The notes: a model not told the origin generated them from the sequence alone. Counted from the stretch's first letter, positions 14,701-29,144 are shown. The stretch: 64,000 nucleotides of DNA from Brachypodius melanocephalos (GCA_013398615.1 VZSR01003807.1:15225064-15289063), one strand, 5' to 3'. Numbers and translations are program-made.

Positions 14701-17636
14701 CTGATTCTGTCTAAGGCATGCAAAGTGGGGAAATAACAGAATTGAGGTTCTTATTCTGAATTCAAAATTTCCAAATTGCTAGGTGCACCTAGGGGCCATC
14801 AGCACAGAGCTAGCAGAATTTGTTCTTGGGAACAGGCATAATCACAACTTTGTTCCAATTAAAAGGTATTTTTCTATTGTTGTCTCTCCCTTCTTACCAT
14901 TACAATTGCCATGACCTAACGGGAATTCAAGCTTGAGCTTATTCTCCAAAATTAAAACCATCCACTTTGTAAATTACCACATCACACACCTTCCATCTGC
15001 TTATGGCAGAATTTGCTCTAATTTTGCAGGGAGAAGTATGTGGGCCCTCTGTTGCCTCTGATGAAAGGAAGGCTCATCATTAAAGGCTTCCTGTGGCAGC
15101 TCTGCCCTGGTGAGCATGAACGAGACTGACTGGGCAGTAACAGATGACGATCGAAAGGCATCACACTGCTGAACTTTAATCTGACAATGTAACTTTATTC
15201 CTGGTATGCACACCTCATTTTAGCTTCACATATAACTAGTGGAAAGAGGTGGGCTCTAAACCACAAATTAAACCCTTCCCATCGAGCAGACAATCAGAGG
15301 CTATTCCTAAAAGGCACCTAATTTAGGTGCTCACCTTCTCTGGGCACAAGCTGACAGCATCTGGTGAAGAATATTGGAATACTTGAGGGATTTGTTCTGT
15401 CAGGGAGCTCATTTACTGCTCATTAAGCAGGCAAAATCTTCAAATAGAAACAAACTTGCAAAAGGTTAGATACACAAAACACTTCATTCTTCCAAACAGA
15501 TTCAAAGTAAAATAAAGCTATATGCACACCTGCCAATATTGTGACGGGGAGGAAAAGCACCATATTTTAATGGGCATAATTTTAATTAAATACTGATCTT
15601 GTGGTGAAAAAAGTACTCATCAGACTCCATGGCAGTAATTCAAATTCACGTGGCAGCTATGCACAGCCTTTACACACCTTTAGGTGGTGCCTACAGGGGC
15701 AGTTTAGTGAGCCCTATTTCCATTCTTGGGTCCTGATCCAGTATCACCTGCTCTGCATAAATATTGTAACATTGTTGGACTATCTTGTGGAGAAAACTAA
15801 GTAATTTCCCCAAAGACAAGACTTAGAACATCAGAAGAACAGAGTTGCAAACTTGGGCATTCAAAGTAAAGAAACATCAATGATTAGCCTAGTTATCATT
15901 ATTGTTTCTATTTGTAGATTTCCATTGCCACTTTGCTGCATACACTTTAACACAGTTTTCATTTTCCTCTTGGTTCTTACAGAATATCTCAGGTTTAAAA
16001 ATTATTTCTTTCATAATTTGTTCTAAAATACCACATACCATTTAGCTCAGGGGGGTCTTGTGCTAGCTAGTGTAATACATTTATTAAAATGCTTTGCTAT
16101 TAAAATAGCTGTGACATGAACTTTCACAGACTGTTCAATCCCACTCTTTTGTGCATGTGTTAAGCAAAGGGAAACATTTTCCAGATGTAAATAAGCAAGG
16201 GCAAAATTAAGGTTGCATGGGATATTTTATCTCTGGAATCTACTCATTCTGAGTTTTTGGTCTGAATTGCAGAATTGCGAATGCACTTAGGTGTTGTGTA
16301 CATTTGTTTCGGTCTGAAAAACAAAGTAACATTTTTCAGTTATGTACATTGTTCTAAATGCTCAGTTCATGTGAATAACTAGAACCACAAAACCCACAAA
16401 ACCGTCTTCTGTCCCTTCTCTTATTTTCTCCATTCTTAGGCTGGTGTTTCCTCACACACAGGTCTTCCCATTTTGTCTTTCAGAACCGATTTTAGTGTTT
16501 ACTGTTTAACCTTCTGATTGAAGTTCATCTTCTCATAGACATAAGGTGGAACTTTTTTTTTTTTCAAATTCTAGTCCCTCCTGTAGGAAACACCTGTTTT
16601 GGCTATATGGCCCACCAGCCACACTTCTTCTCTTCAAGGCTGGTAAAATAACCTCTAGCTATGCCTTAACTCCCTTCCTCATTTGTTGCCCTAATCTCTT
16701 TGTCCAGCTGATCCAGACTACTAAACCCTGGTTGTTTTCACCCAGCAGAGTAACCCAAACACTGTTTTCACTGCCCCATAGGGCCCCAGTCTCTCTATTC
16801 TGGGGTCTTCTACAGCAAGATCTCTTGTCCTAGTCTCTTGCTTTGGTCCCTGGACCAAGGTCTCCTCCAATATACTTTTAAATTTTGTAATTTTGTATTA
16901 TAACTTTATAAAGCACTGGCACTGAAGAGAAAGAGCCCCTGATCTTTGTGATGATGTCCAGGGCCAGGGCAGCCAGGAACCGTTTGAGAACTTCGGTTAC
17001 AGGAGACATCTGCTGAGCCTGAACTGTCCCAGCCTGGGCACACAGAGATAAACTATAGGGAATAAGGCTGAAAACATCCAGCAAGCACGAGCATATTGGA
17101 ATTACGTGTTCTTTAAGCAGCTTACAGCTTTGCCAGATTTGGTCTGATTTCACGGAGATAAAAGCTGTCCTTTAGCCAACAGCCACTTCTCTTCCAAGTG
17201 TCAAGTCTCCTCTCAGAAAACACAGATGCACTCAGGCAAGAAACGAGAGCCAAACAGGACTTGAAAATACCTTTGGCAGCCCACACAGTGTATGTGAAAA
17301 AATCCATTAGGATCCACATTTTCTGCATTAATACAAAGCCTACACTGATTTTCCTCACACTAATGAGATCATGAAATCATGACCTGCAGATCAAAGATCA
17401 CACAACTACATTTAGAGTTCCACAAGGAGGAGATTATCTTCACTGTGCAAAACAATTTCTCTAGCCCTATTAAAAGAAACCCCAAACCTGGGGAACTTTT
17501 TTTGATTAATTTCCACATGAAGCACTTCAGCATGCCAGTACAAAAAGTCAGATTTCAACTCAGACAGTTATAGTTTGGCTGCATTATAATCATTGGAAAA
17601 CAAAGCCTGTAATGGGAAGCGTCAGACAGCTCTTAT
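8765..17636. other. Gene-free AT-rich DNA
   Basis: Only homopolymer A runs, a small tandem repeat (9521-9550) and purine-rich patches are visible. The 113-codon minus-strand ORF at 12187-12528 is unrecognised, lacks splice or promoter context, and is most likely spurious. Confidence 0.6.
9521..9550 (+). repeat. Three tandem 10-bp units (GGAAGTGCAG)
   Basis: Two perfect copies of GGAAGTGCAG followed by AGAAGTGCAA. A small minisatellite-like duplication in gene-free DNA; no function is evident. Confidence 0.9.
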
Positions 17637-17664
17637 AGGTGGGGCTGATAGAGCCACCTTATCA
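17637..17664 (+). promoter_or_regulatory. Imperfect hairpin with GATA in the loop and a second GATA site
   Basis: AGGTGG(GG)CT pairs with AGCCACCT around a GATAG loop, an 8-bp stem with a two-base bulge. A second GATA site, TTATCA, begins at the last stem base, so two GATA sites face each other within 18 bp. It lies in gene-free DNA. A GATA-bound enhancer is possible but unproven. Confidence 0.25.
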
Positions 17665-20600
17665 GAGGGAAACACACGACACATGCAGGGAGATCAGCCA
17701 TAAAATAACCTCCTTCTCGTTATTGCCCTGCAGGTCCAGTAGCTCTCACACTTCAAGCCACTTGAATTTTGGCAGCCCAGTGACTAACAGCCAGCAGCAC
17801 AATTTCAAGCTGATGATAAAACACGGACCTCTCAAAACAACTCATAACGGCTCTTCCAGCTTGTAATTTTCAATGGGTGAAATTAACAGGAGTGGTACAC
17901 TTGCTGCTACACTATATGTTCTAAGTTATCAGTACTTTCTGGAAATTTCTCCAAAGGTACACCTGTAGCTGATAGTTTCCAATATAGCCAATAACCCCAC
18001 TGAATACAGGCAAGAGTTATTATGCATTACCAAGGGTAAGGTTATCTCACAGGTGCCTCCCCAGCCCATTGCACAATGTAAAACACTGTTTTGGTGCCAA
18101 TGGGTATTTCTGCATCTCAGCAACATGGAACTTCACAGGGAGCTGTACACAATGTATTTTACTTGGAGTATAACAGATAAACTGTCATTTCTGCTTTGGG
18201 AAAAGGGCATCCCACATCTTACTGATTATTGCTCCAAAAGCCAGTTCTCCCAAAAGCAGGCTGAGACAGAGTCCTGCTCTCATAGCCTAGAACACAAAAA
18301 TGCACAACAGGTATAACACAGAAAAACCCACATTGACTTGCTGTACATGTAAATAGAGACATGCAATTAAGTCACAACAGATATAAATCAAAACAGAAAC
18401 CAAAAAAAAAAAATTAATTACCTACTTTGACAGATTCATACCTGCAGTCTTCTCATTCTAAAGCAAAAAGCCAGAAGAGAGAATATTCAAATTTCTTGTC
18501 CATTTGGGTGGCTTCTTTGCACATGTTCCTGAATTTTCAGCTATGATGAGATCCGCTCATTGGCAGTCACCAAGAGGCTGATATGACCATGAAATGAGGA
18601 AACACAGGGAATGAAAAATAAGGTACTAGCACCACCGTTTGCTGAGGGCTGGGAAAACTAGCAAAACTTTCAGAGCCCATGTAGACCTGTTACTATAATG
18701 CTAGCTGCTTTTAACTCACTTACCATTGCTGCTATTGGAGATGCTTGATCAAAACATGTTTTCAGTATTAATTACTTGCCAGGAAAATCTTAATGAAATC
18801 CAGATGATGATTTTTATTCCCAGCACTATAAATCTTTACATGTAGAAACAGTTTCAAAAAAGGGGATGTTTTAGCAATTTGAGTTAAACAAAAATATAAT
18901 TGAGAGCTAACCATACATTGAAAGGGAACATAAGGCGGCTGGCAGAGGTGGACTGAGACATTTTAGCACTATTTCTTTTCCCCCTGAAAACACATATTTT
19001 ATTGTTGCTCCTTTTCATGTCAACACTAAGAAATGTGGGGTTTCTGCAAAGTGACCCTGGAAAGGATGAGCTCTCCTCCGCCAGCACGGCCCTTCCCCAC
19101 TGTCACATGGTGTTTCCATTTCTGAAGCCTCCTGTTTCCTGAAGCAATTTAAGTTCATTTCTAAGAAAGTGGAGGTCTGTGAAGCAGAAAAGTAGCACAA
19201 ATCTTATTTAAGCAATTTAAAGAAGCACAGTTTAATTTTAAAATATACTGGTTAAGGAATAGATTTCGACATCTGCATTGCAAAGTGTAAATGAGATTTA
19301 GAGAGACTTTTAAAATCTAATTTTCCTCTGGCTTCTCTGCTGTCTGCTAGTTTCATTCTCCTCCTCTTGAGCAACAGATGTAGATGATAGAAATGGCAAC
19401 AATCAATTCATAAAAATGGGTGTATAACACTTCCCACAGTTTCAAGGAAAAACTGCTGTGGAGGAGAAATCCTTTAATGAGCAACAAAAATAGTTCTACA
19501 ATTACTATTGTTTATAGATTTAATAGAAACACTTCTACAGCACTTGCATGTTGATAAACTTTTCTGTTATCAAGACATTACTGTTGGGCCAAATGACCTA
19601 ATGTGTGTCCCTTTTACAAAGTTTTTAAAGTGATACGTTTAACTCCTTACTGTGGTTTGTGCCTCCTTTTTGGAAAAAAAATAGATATAATTCTGTGAAA
19701 AACAAAGAGCAAGAAACAGCTATTCCATCTCATCAGGAGATACTGAGTATATCTACTCAATGCAAGGTAAGTTCAGAAGGGGGTGGGGAAGAAAAGCTAA
19801 AGTGTATCTTCCTTTTTTTTCAACTCTTTCTTGAAAACTGTTTAGACTAAGCTCACTACTCCAAGATTACGACTGAAAATCTATAGTTTAGTGCAGCAAC
19901 CATCATCACTCTTAAGCATTCTTGCTCAGAAGAAAATCAGAAATCAGGCTAATCATTAGGAACTTCTGTGCGGTTGTTGGTTTTCCTTTCTCACTTCAGG
20001 ATTTTTTGGAGAGGCTGTGTGCTCCTGAACCTCTGGGACTGGTGAGGGAGATACACCTGCAATTGGCAAGGTGTATTAGTGGGAGGAAGCCACTTCTAGA
20101 GGGATCATGGTGAACAAGCCCTTCCTTCACAGCTACTTGGGGTCAGTCCTCACGGGACAGGAATCAGGGTGCCAACATTCAACTTCTCTCCCTATATCCT
20201 TCTGGTGACACTAAGGACAAAGATGGGAAAGAAAGAAAGAAAGAATGATGGCACACACCCCCAGAGGTCTGTCAGGGAGTGGAAAGCTGGGGGAGGGCAC
20301 AGGCACATTGAAAGAAAGAGATTGATGTGACAGCTAAACCTCTAGGCATCGGGCTCCAAAATTCTGCCACCCTGATCCATTTCAAGCCACTTTAGAGAAG
20401 CCAGCATCTCCTTAGATAAGCCTGTCGCTTCACACACACACATCTCAGTGCCACACAAATGTCCACATGTACTGCTAATATTGCTCACATGTTCCTCTGT
20501 GCACTCACAGCACAGTGGGACCATGTAAACTGGAGAAAAATACCCTCTTGCTTCTGTGGCAGCCTGTAGATATCAACTTCTTCTCTACAGTAATGCTGGA

Positions 20601-23600
20601 ACTAGTGATGATTCTGCTCAAACAAGCACACAAACCAGAAATAGTTCTGCTCATCTCCAGCTTAATAAGGGAACAGAAGTACGCAATAACACAAGGATAA
20701 AATCGGGATTCAACAAACAACAATAAATTTGTATTTTCTAGCTTCTGGAACTGGCACCATCTGAGCAACAGAAGAATTAGCAGCCATTTTCAGTAATCAC
20801 TTATTTACTGGAATCATGCAAGCAGATATATAAAGCATTATGATTCAGGATTTTTGTGCAGTGCTTTTACACAGCATTTATGTAATTTATTCTGTAACAA
20901 GCTATTCCCATCTCTATTAAGAAATTATTATATCCTACATTCAAGTCAAAGTAAATCTTAATTCCTTTAAGCTTCCTTTTTTTTGAAAGACAGAACACGG
21001 ATGTACAAAACCATCACCCTTATGAAAGAAGTGACTGCAGATAACAGACACCAGAACAGAGGCAAGAGAAAGGACAAAAGAGCTAAGTGGCTAAGACACC
21101 TGCAGCTTAGCAGGGGGAGCAGCTTTCCTCTTTCAAACAAAAATGTGCATGTCTAGTACTTTCAAAAAGAAAAGGGGATGTTAAAAGAGTAAGTACATAA
21201 TTTACCTATTAAGACAGAACATCTAATTTGCATGATAGTTTTACTGGCAGATGTGAGTTCCTGAAATTTCTACAAAACCTACACCTTGAAATGCTGTTTG
21301 CTCCCTGGCATGAGGAATGTTGCAATGCTGAAAATACTCCCCCTGGGCAGACATGGCAGTGAGAAATTTAGATCAGTGTGGTGATGCAACTCTTCAGGCC
21401 AAAGTTAAACATGTGTCCAGCCGATGGTCTTACACATAATTCCAATACATTTAGAGGATTACATCTTTTTAAATTCTTTTCTTAGAAGGGAAATAAACAA
21501 GACTGCAATAAATAAATCAACTCCTAACCAAGAACATAAGGGAATTCCTTTGTAGTAACTGACAAACTTTTCCTGTGCAGACTTCTTCACATAGGAAAGT
21601 TACTCTACAAGTTTCTGTGGTGCCCAGTGCTGGGCCTTTCCTTTAGAAAGCATCAGCCATGGCAGAGCATCAATGGGCTCCACTGCCAGGTCCCACAGCC
21701 AGGTTTGACAGGCCAGTGCTTTATAGGGAGTAAAACCTGCTTAAATCTTTTCATAGGTAATTTGAAAATAGGTAAACAACAGTTAAAGGTTTTATTCTAC
21801 AATCTAAAACATGACTCTCTTAAAAAAAAAAAAAAAATTGTCTATCTTAGGAATAGTGGCCATATTCCTGTTTTTCACCCTTGCCAGTTTTATTCAGCCA
21901 ATTTAAATGTTGGGAAGAGTTGTTTGACTAAAATAAAAGTAAACAACATTTTAAAGGACTTAAAATATATCATTTTATTTAAACCAAGTTTGTGTTGTCA
22001 AGATACCCAAATAAGCCGCAAGGAACAAGGAGTATAATTAGGAAAGTTGATAATATAATTTCCAGCACAAAATTTCATTAAAGGTTTTGTGATTGATGCA
22101 GAACAGATGCATCTATGAAAATAGTGTACTTTTCTTTCAAAACAACAAATGAACTTCTGACTGCCCAGGTCACTTAGTTTGTGTACTGACAGACTGGGTT
22201 TTCAGTAGTTGACCTTTATCAGATTGGCTGACTGACAGCAATTTGGTCGGTCATTCTGTTAAAGGCAAATGTGTATTTCTTGGCCCTAGAATAAAAATAT
22301 TAATTGGTTAATAGAATATCAAGCCCTATTTCAGTTCTGTACTCTTTCATTGTTGTGTTGTTATTTGGCTCAAGTATCTTTATCTTCCTATTTAGCTAAA
22401 TGACTAGCAATAAAATGAAAGAAAATTTGAATCAATAACTGTGTTCAGAAAATTTGTACTAAAGCTATAAATAGAAGGAATTGCTTCCAACGGGGACTAA
22501 AGCCTGCAGGGTACTCAAAGAAAATTTCTACTCCATTAGTAACTGTGCTGTTCTTATAAATGGCCCCATTTTCTTAGCATAAGGAACAAGATTCCACAAC
22601 AGGACTCTTTTTGAAGCCTACATTGATACCTAACATAGTACAATGTTCTTAACAGGTTAAACTCACCTGGCCTTAACAGGGCAGATTCTGATCCTCTTGG
22701 GATGTATTCAGCTCCTCAAGATGCTGCTTTCCAGAGGCTCTTGCACTGAGCAGGCAGCAACTGCTGCTAATGATGCTGGACACGCTCCTTTGCATCTGAC
22801 AGATGACCTAAACCAAACCACATCAGAAAAGGCAGCTACTTGATGTGAAATACATCGAGTTCTTTAGTTCTGTGATAGTGACCAACTGATTGAATCAGTT
22901 TGTCAATCTTCTGAAGCCCTGACAGAGCATCTTCATGAATACTGAGACGAGAGTGCTCGACAACAGGCGACAAGCCTCGCTGCATGACAGCAACAGCACC
23001 GATGGCATTTTGCCTCCCAATTCTTTTGGCTATTCTATGTTTACACAGTCAATATTTTCCCATCAGTTTTTCTGAATTTGCATTCAGTCACTGACAATTT
23101 CTGCCTGCTTCACAAATAAAATCATTATGCTGAGTTTTACCTATTAGCTGTGGCCTTTTAGTTGCAAATTGCCACAAATGTGTGCATCATCTCTGAAAAC
23201 ATATCAGGTAGGAGTTCTCAGGCTTTTTCCTACAAAGCCAACTCCTAAACTATATTATGCACTGGCACTCACCTTTCTTCATTATTCCTTACCTTCATGA
23301 CTTGTTTCTTTGCTTCACCATAATGCTTCACACTAACCTAGCCAGTAAAAGACAACATCTGCAGTAAGCACACATTTTAGTTTCCTGCTAATATTTAGTA
23401 ACAGACTAAAACATACAAGTACACATATAATGTAATGTGTTAAAAAAAACCCTGATCTTGAAAACTTAAGGCATTTTTTATAGTACCCAATTTGGACTAC
23501 CTAGGCTTCTGAGTGAAGGAAAGGACACTGAGAAGCAGTTAAATAAGAAATTCCGCAGTAGCCAAAGTATTAAAATTTTCACAGAATATAATTTCCTTAA

Positions 23601-26600
23601 ATTTTAAATTATCAGCCTTTTTTGTTGCTCTTTAAAAAGCTACACTGTTATTCTGTTAGGGATAAGGCTTTAAAAACAAATATAAAAAAATACTTAACTA
23701 TAGCTTCTAACTGCAAAGCTGAAGAGAGAAACAGGATGGCAAAATACTGCTATAGCTATTTATGTTGAAAATATTACCAACCTTGGACAGAACTCTGAAT
23801 CATAATTATGTACTTCTGGATGGAAGAAAAAAAAACTGAAATCCATCTATTTCAGTCCCTTTCTTGTCACAGGAGTGATCAGATTCTCTCCAGACTTGTG
23901 CACACATGATTATCCAATTGGTAGTCCTGTCAAACCTTGATCACAGATACTACCACGAGTTTGTCAGATTTTCCCAGCCTTATTTACTTTATTTCAGCAA
24001 ATAAGCCCCTCCTTTTCTGCCTTTGTGTTACTGACCTACCCATGGTGTCTTTATCAATCTTTTTGCAAGCTGTTACCACTGCTCTACAACTAGAGAAACA
24101 GGAATTGACACCTAACAAATTAACTGCCTTCAGTGAGGGGATGAAGCACTACGAGGCACCACAATACCCTGAAAAAAGGTCATTTGTTTCAAGCTGGATT
24201 TCAAGAATAACCAAACACCATGAAATTGACCTCACGTGTGAACTGCCTATAACTTGAGGCAATGACAAATATCAATATGGCAAACGTCACTTTATCTTAT
24301 TTGATTAATGCACACCAGAGAGCTGCTACATGTTAGAAAACAAAGACTACCATGTGTCTGGATGTGTATAGAGAATATACATCATACCCACATGGAGACT
24401 TCAGTAATTTGGGTGATTCTTCTACACCAGAATCTCTTAACCAGTTTGCAATGTGGTCCCATTCCTTTATTGCACACCTCTGTGCTACTAGCATCCTGAT
24501 CCCTCAGACCAGTCAATCATTCCCACCCCCTCACAGTACTTGGCTCCTGCTGGCTGATACTTTGGGGCTTCTACAATTCTTCCTCTTTTTTTATAGACAT
24601 ATTTTGGTGTGAGAGAGGTATCCTCTTCTTTACATTGAAGCTGAAAGTTTTGCAAATTTTTTTAGCCCTCCTATTGTTTATCATGTGGGACTAAAACCAA
24701 CATGCCCATCTGGAAAATTAAGCTTCCGGGACAGGCAAACACAAATATATTCTGTTGTAATTAGAAGATCTGAGATTCTGACGTTTTGACTACTCTTAAA
24801 TATAATATCAAAGTCACCTGGTGTAAGTTATAACGGGTTGCTCCAGAAAGGATTATCCCTCAAAGGGCAGTTTTCTCTTTGCTGTCACTTCCTGTTTTAT
24901 TTCTAATTTCTCTGGACCTAATAATGCCAAGAAGCACCCTATATTTATGATCATTTAGAAATATTTGTGGCAATGATATTCAGATAATAATAATAAGCAA
25001 CCTTAAAACCTTCTGTACGGTCTATCAAACAGCCTGGAGTTTAGGTGATGGCATTCAAGCTGCAACTGAGCTGAAATGCTTTTTCCTTTAGCAACTGTTA
25101 AATTGGAGGGTTTAGTGTACTACAGGAAGATCCATGTTTGTCAGCTGAGAAATGAGCCCAGGAAAAGCAGGGAAGTATCAGGTCCAGCTGCAGCACAGAT
25201 ATGCAGCTCAGCACCCGGACAGAATGAGAGAATGTGGTGATCCTTCTGCCTTGCACTTTGTTGCATTTTTCAGCAAGTTACTTCACTTCATTCATGGGAC
25301 TGGCTGAGATGTCCCATCTCCTGCTGGCATGAAATGCTGAGAACAGTTTATACAGTTGATTCCATCCTACCTTGATTGCTTTCTCCCCTCTTCCTACTTT
25401 ATTTGGAGATCCAAGTGCTGATTTCTCATGCTGCTTCTGGGTTTCCTGTTACTGCACCCTACAAACTCAACCTCAGTCTCTTCCCCTTGGCTTCTCCCCT
25501 GTCCTTCATCCTGGTCTCTGGCCAGGAAGATCTGAAATGCTTCCATCCTCACCATTACCTGCAACTCGCTTCCCAGTCATCAGCTCTCCCAAACACTCAT
25601 TCCCAAATCCCTACTCAACCACCCACACCTCTCCCTTTTCTTTTTTTCTCTTACAGCCCACCTTTACTGCATCTCTGCCATTGAAATTCCTTTGTCTTCT
25701 CTTCCCTTCTCTGTGGAACCTGCCATAACCAGCTCCTTCCTGAGTCTGTTCCTTTTTCTTCTGGCTTGGAGATGGACCTCTCATTCCACTCCTTTTTATT
25801 TTAATGAAAAAGCACTGGGGGAAGTAAGGTGTGTCAACCTTTGCTCTGGTCCAGAGCAAGCCAGGAACACTTGTTACAAAAAAACTTAGCTTTGTCTCTG
25901 GCCTGAATTACTCCAAATTGCCACATTTTTGTTTATGGATATAGGCAAATTATAGGTTTTCCATTAGTCTTGTTCTTAGGAAGCACTGAATCATTTTGGC
26001 TTGAATTTTCAAATAAATAAATTCTGTCATCTGGCAAGGAAGTCTTCCCTCCTCCTGTAAATAAAAGCAAAGTGCCACATTGCATTACAGGCAATGATAC
26101 TACTTCTACAGATACATATAAAAAGTGAACTTCCAAACCAGCCCAGTCAAGAATTTCTTAGGAAAACCACAGAGAGAACATTTTTTTTTGAGAAATACAA
26201 CCTCTTCTTTTACTAGGCCAGGAAGTCACTATAAAGAACCAAGAAGTATTTGAACATGCACTACTTAAGAATAAGAAAGCTGTTGTGAAAAAACTGTTAT
26301 CCTAATCAGAGGGATTTTGGATCTCTGTCACTTGCAGACATTACCATTTGTAGAGCTTCATAAGACTGAAAGGAAGCTTACCTATCTTGATTCAAAATCC
26401 ACCTGGGCAGCAGTCTTTGGGTACTTAAGCCAAACTTTCCTCCTGTTCCAGCTTCCTTTTTTTCCCTCTACATCATCAGCAGATTTCCAAGGGCAACTAG
26501 CTCCTCTTGTTTCTATCCTGAAGTTCACCCACGAGTCACAAGTTTATAAAGCTTTCCAGTTAAGATTTATCACCAGAGGATTAGTCTGTGCAGCTCTGAA

Positions 26601-27200
26601 CCCATGACATTATTTTCTGTTTAGGTCATTAGTCTAAATCCCTGCCTGTTTACTGGTTGCTTTTTCAAATATTTATTCTTTTTGATTTCTACACCCTTCA
26701 TGGCCTCCTGTCTTGAACTGTTGAAATTAATAGTTCCTAGTAATAAATACAGAAAACTGTCCTGAGGCATATTTTTAGCCACTTGAATCAATCCATTTTA
26801 GCTCCATGACTTTGTGAGATGTGTCTCAGATACCCTCCGTTCTCACCTCCTTCCACAAACCCTCAGGCAGCTAAATGTCATCAATACAGGCTGAGATCTG
26901 GATCCCTACAGGTTGTCTGAGCCACGCTGCTTCTCGTCTCCTGCTGGACACACCCCAGTGCTGTTGTCTGTCCTCTGTTCCACTGCTCCCAATCCATGTT
27001 TTCAAAGGCAGCCAGGACTACACAATGGTGTCATATGCTGCAGGAATACCATGGAAGTATTATTCTAAATGTCTCTAATACCAAACAATATCAAAAATAG
27101 TAAACATCAATATTACTAGGATAATCTCAGCACTAGCCTGGCACTTTTCTGCACAGCCTGGTTTGGACTGATTTCTAAGGAAAACTCTAGGGATTTTTGC
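17665..27200. other. Gene-free AT-rich DNA
   Basis: No gene was recognised. A C/T-rich stretch on the plus strand at about 25370-25760 produces overlapping Ser/Pro/Leu-rich ORFs, an effect of low complexity. A short cluster of CpG dinucleotides at 22945-22998 is the only other compositional anomaly noticed. Confidence 0.6.
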
Positions 27201-28440
27201 TCCCTAATGTGCAGGATTCCATCCACCTACACTGATGGCCAGAGTACTTCTGCTATAAAAATCATTGCAGTCTGCTTCACAAGAATCTGCACCTGTCCTG
27301 GCTTGTCTGCTGCCATCATTTCACCCTCGTGTCGTTTCCCCCTCTCGCAGCTCCACCTCCCCCGCAGATCGCGCAGTACATATCTGTCCCCTTGTGGCCG
27401 GACTGACACAGCCTTGCTGCTTCGTAGGATCCTTTAGGCTGACCAAAACATTTCAGCTCTTTCTGCCACCCACACAAGCACGGACTGACTGTCCCTGCCC
27501 CAGCAGCTCCAGAAAACTACCCAAAGGAAGCCTCTAAAAGGCAGTGCAGTCTTACACAAGAGATTCAGCTGTATCTTGGTGTCTGCTGAGTGCCACAGAG
27601 CCTGCAGAGATCCGACCACGGCCTGGCTAGGGATAAAGTGCAGGAGGACGCTGCCAGGTCTGAGGGATGCAAAGTGGCAGCAGAGCCAAAGTGTGGACAG
27701 ATTTCTCCAGCAAATCACAACCCGGCTGACACGGGGCTCCTTCCAGGGCACAGATGTGAAACCTTGCTGGATGAAGAACAGGGCTGACCACAGAGACTTT
27801 GCTGCAGGCTGGTGATCTGTGAAAGATCCAGGTGAGAAAGATAGCTGTGAACGACAATAAGTCCAATGCAGTATGTAGGGACTAAGAAACAAAAAAGTCT
27901 CCAGATAAAGGTCTGAGACTGGTCTGCTGCCAGTCGTGTTTCTCTGCCAGTCCTTTGGGATGCCTGTTGGTTTAATTACGAGTCTCTGACCTCCTCTGAG
28001 GGCAAGAAGTCAGCCAGAGTGGCTGACCAGATCAGTTCATAACGTTCCTTTACAATTCATACTGCATATTTTTACATCCTTACTGCGGTACGAAGGGTAC
28101 ACAGAAGAAATACTTTGGAATACTCAGTGAAATAGTGCTGGAAACACTCTCGCTGTTCTCTACTTCATGCCAGCTTCAGCCCAGTTTTCAGGCTGCAGGC
28201 ACTCCCTCCGTGTTGGCTCCAGAGGTGCCTCTTTGGTGTGCCCAGCTCTACATCCCCTTTTGCAGGGCTCCCCCTCATGCCCTGCCAGAGCCCCGGAGCT
28301 GCTGTGGCCGTGCTCTTCCTCACTGTCCCAAAACATGGCCAGGAGGGGAAAGGGCTGAGTCAGCTCTGCTGGCACTTTGCTGCCAGCCCTGGAGAAGGTC
28401 TTCCAGCATTCCACGGGTACCATCACGTGTTCATTTTGTG
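27201..28440. other. GC- and CpG-richer block in AT-rich DNA
   Basis: About 1.2 kb that is clearly more GC-rich than its surroundings, with CpG clusters at 27330-27410 and 27610-27745. Many overlapping ORFs on both strands, up to 152 codons at 27434-27892, reflect fewer stop codons rather than visible coding bias. It could be a regulatory element, an upstream exon of a neighbouring gene, or an old unrecognised repeat. No protein family was recognised. Confidence 0.4.
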
Positions 28441-28472
28441 ACCAGAGCTCACAGTGTTTTGTGGGCAAAATT

Positions 28473-28475
<3 letters not shown>

Positions 28476-28508
<33 letters not shown>
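28476..28508 (+). repeat. 33-base T homopolymer
   Basis: An uninterrupted run of 33 T. It is preceded by a GC-richer block and followed 118 bp later by a 15-base A run at 28627-28641. No retroposed gene or SINE body is recognisable beside it. Confidence 0.95.
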
Positions 28509-28514
<6 letters not shown>

Positions 28515-29144
28515 AAATTGCATCCATTGCCCTATTTAAAAGGAGTATTAATAGAAAATTGAATGTTTTGTTTATAACCAAGCACTCAGCCTCCCCACCC
28601 AACATACTAACATTCCTTAAAAAATTAAAAAAAAAAAAAAGCTCAAATCATTTCATAAAACCAGTGATTCATAACAAAACTTATAAAAGGTACACATAAC
28701 CTGGGGCCAAAACCTAACCAGGTCCCAGTTTGGTGAGACAGCCTGCTCTCCAGTCCCATTCCCAGCATTACCAGAAGCCATCTGACACTTGGTTTCTCTA
28801 CCTGGGACCTGTTTGGAGCCCACTGGCTCACACTTTGCAATCTTCTTTGTGTTGTTTCTCCTGCTTATCCAAAGTGTAAGCAATCACAAGGAAAAAAATG
28901 AAATAACACATCTCAACTGTTTGTTCTCCTCTGAAAATAAGTGTTCTTCATTGTCTCAGAGCTCATTAGCTGACTTTAAAACTGACAGAAAAGTAAACTA
29001 TTTTGTTCAAACACATTGCTATGTTTTGTAGATTTTTCTTTTCTGACTCAGTTATTTCTCGCTAATTATGAGTGCAATCTAATAAACTCATCCTCCTTCC
29101 AGAAGAAAAGAAGTATTGCCATGGAGGATTCTTACTTGTTTAGA

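Noticed and set aside
25372..25760. Overlapping 102-118 codon Ser/Pro/Leu-rich ORFs
   Set aside because: They come from a pyrimidine-rich low-complexity stretch.
27434..27892. 152-codon minus-strand ORF
   Set aside because: No recognised motif, several competing ORFs in the same GC-richer block, and no splice or promoter support.
28476..28508. PolyA tail of a SINE or processed pseudogene
   Set aside because: No SINE body or gene-like sequence was recognised beside it and no target duplication was seen. It is kept only as a homopolymer.
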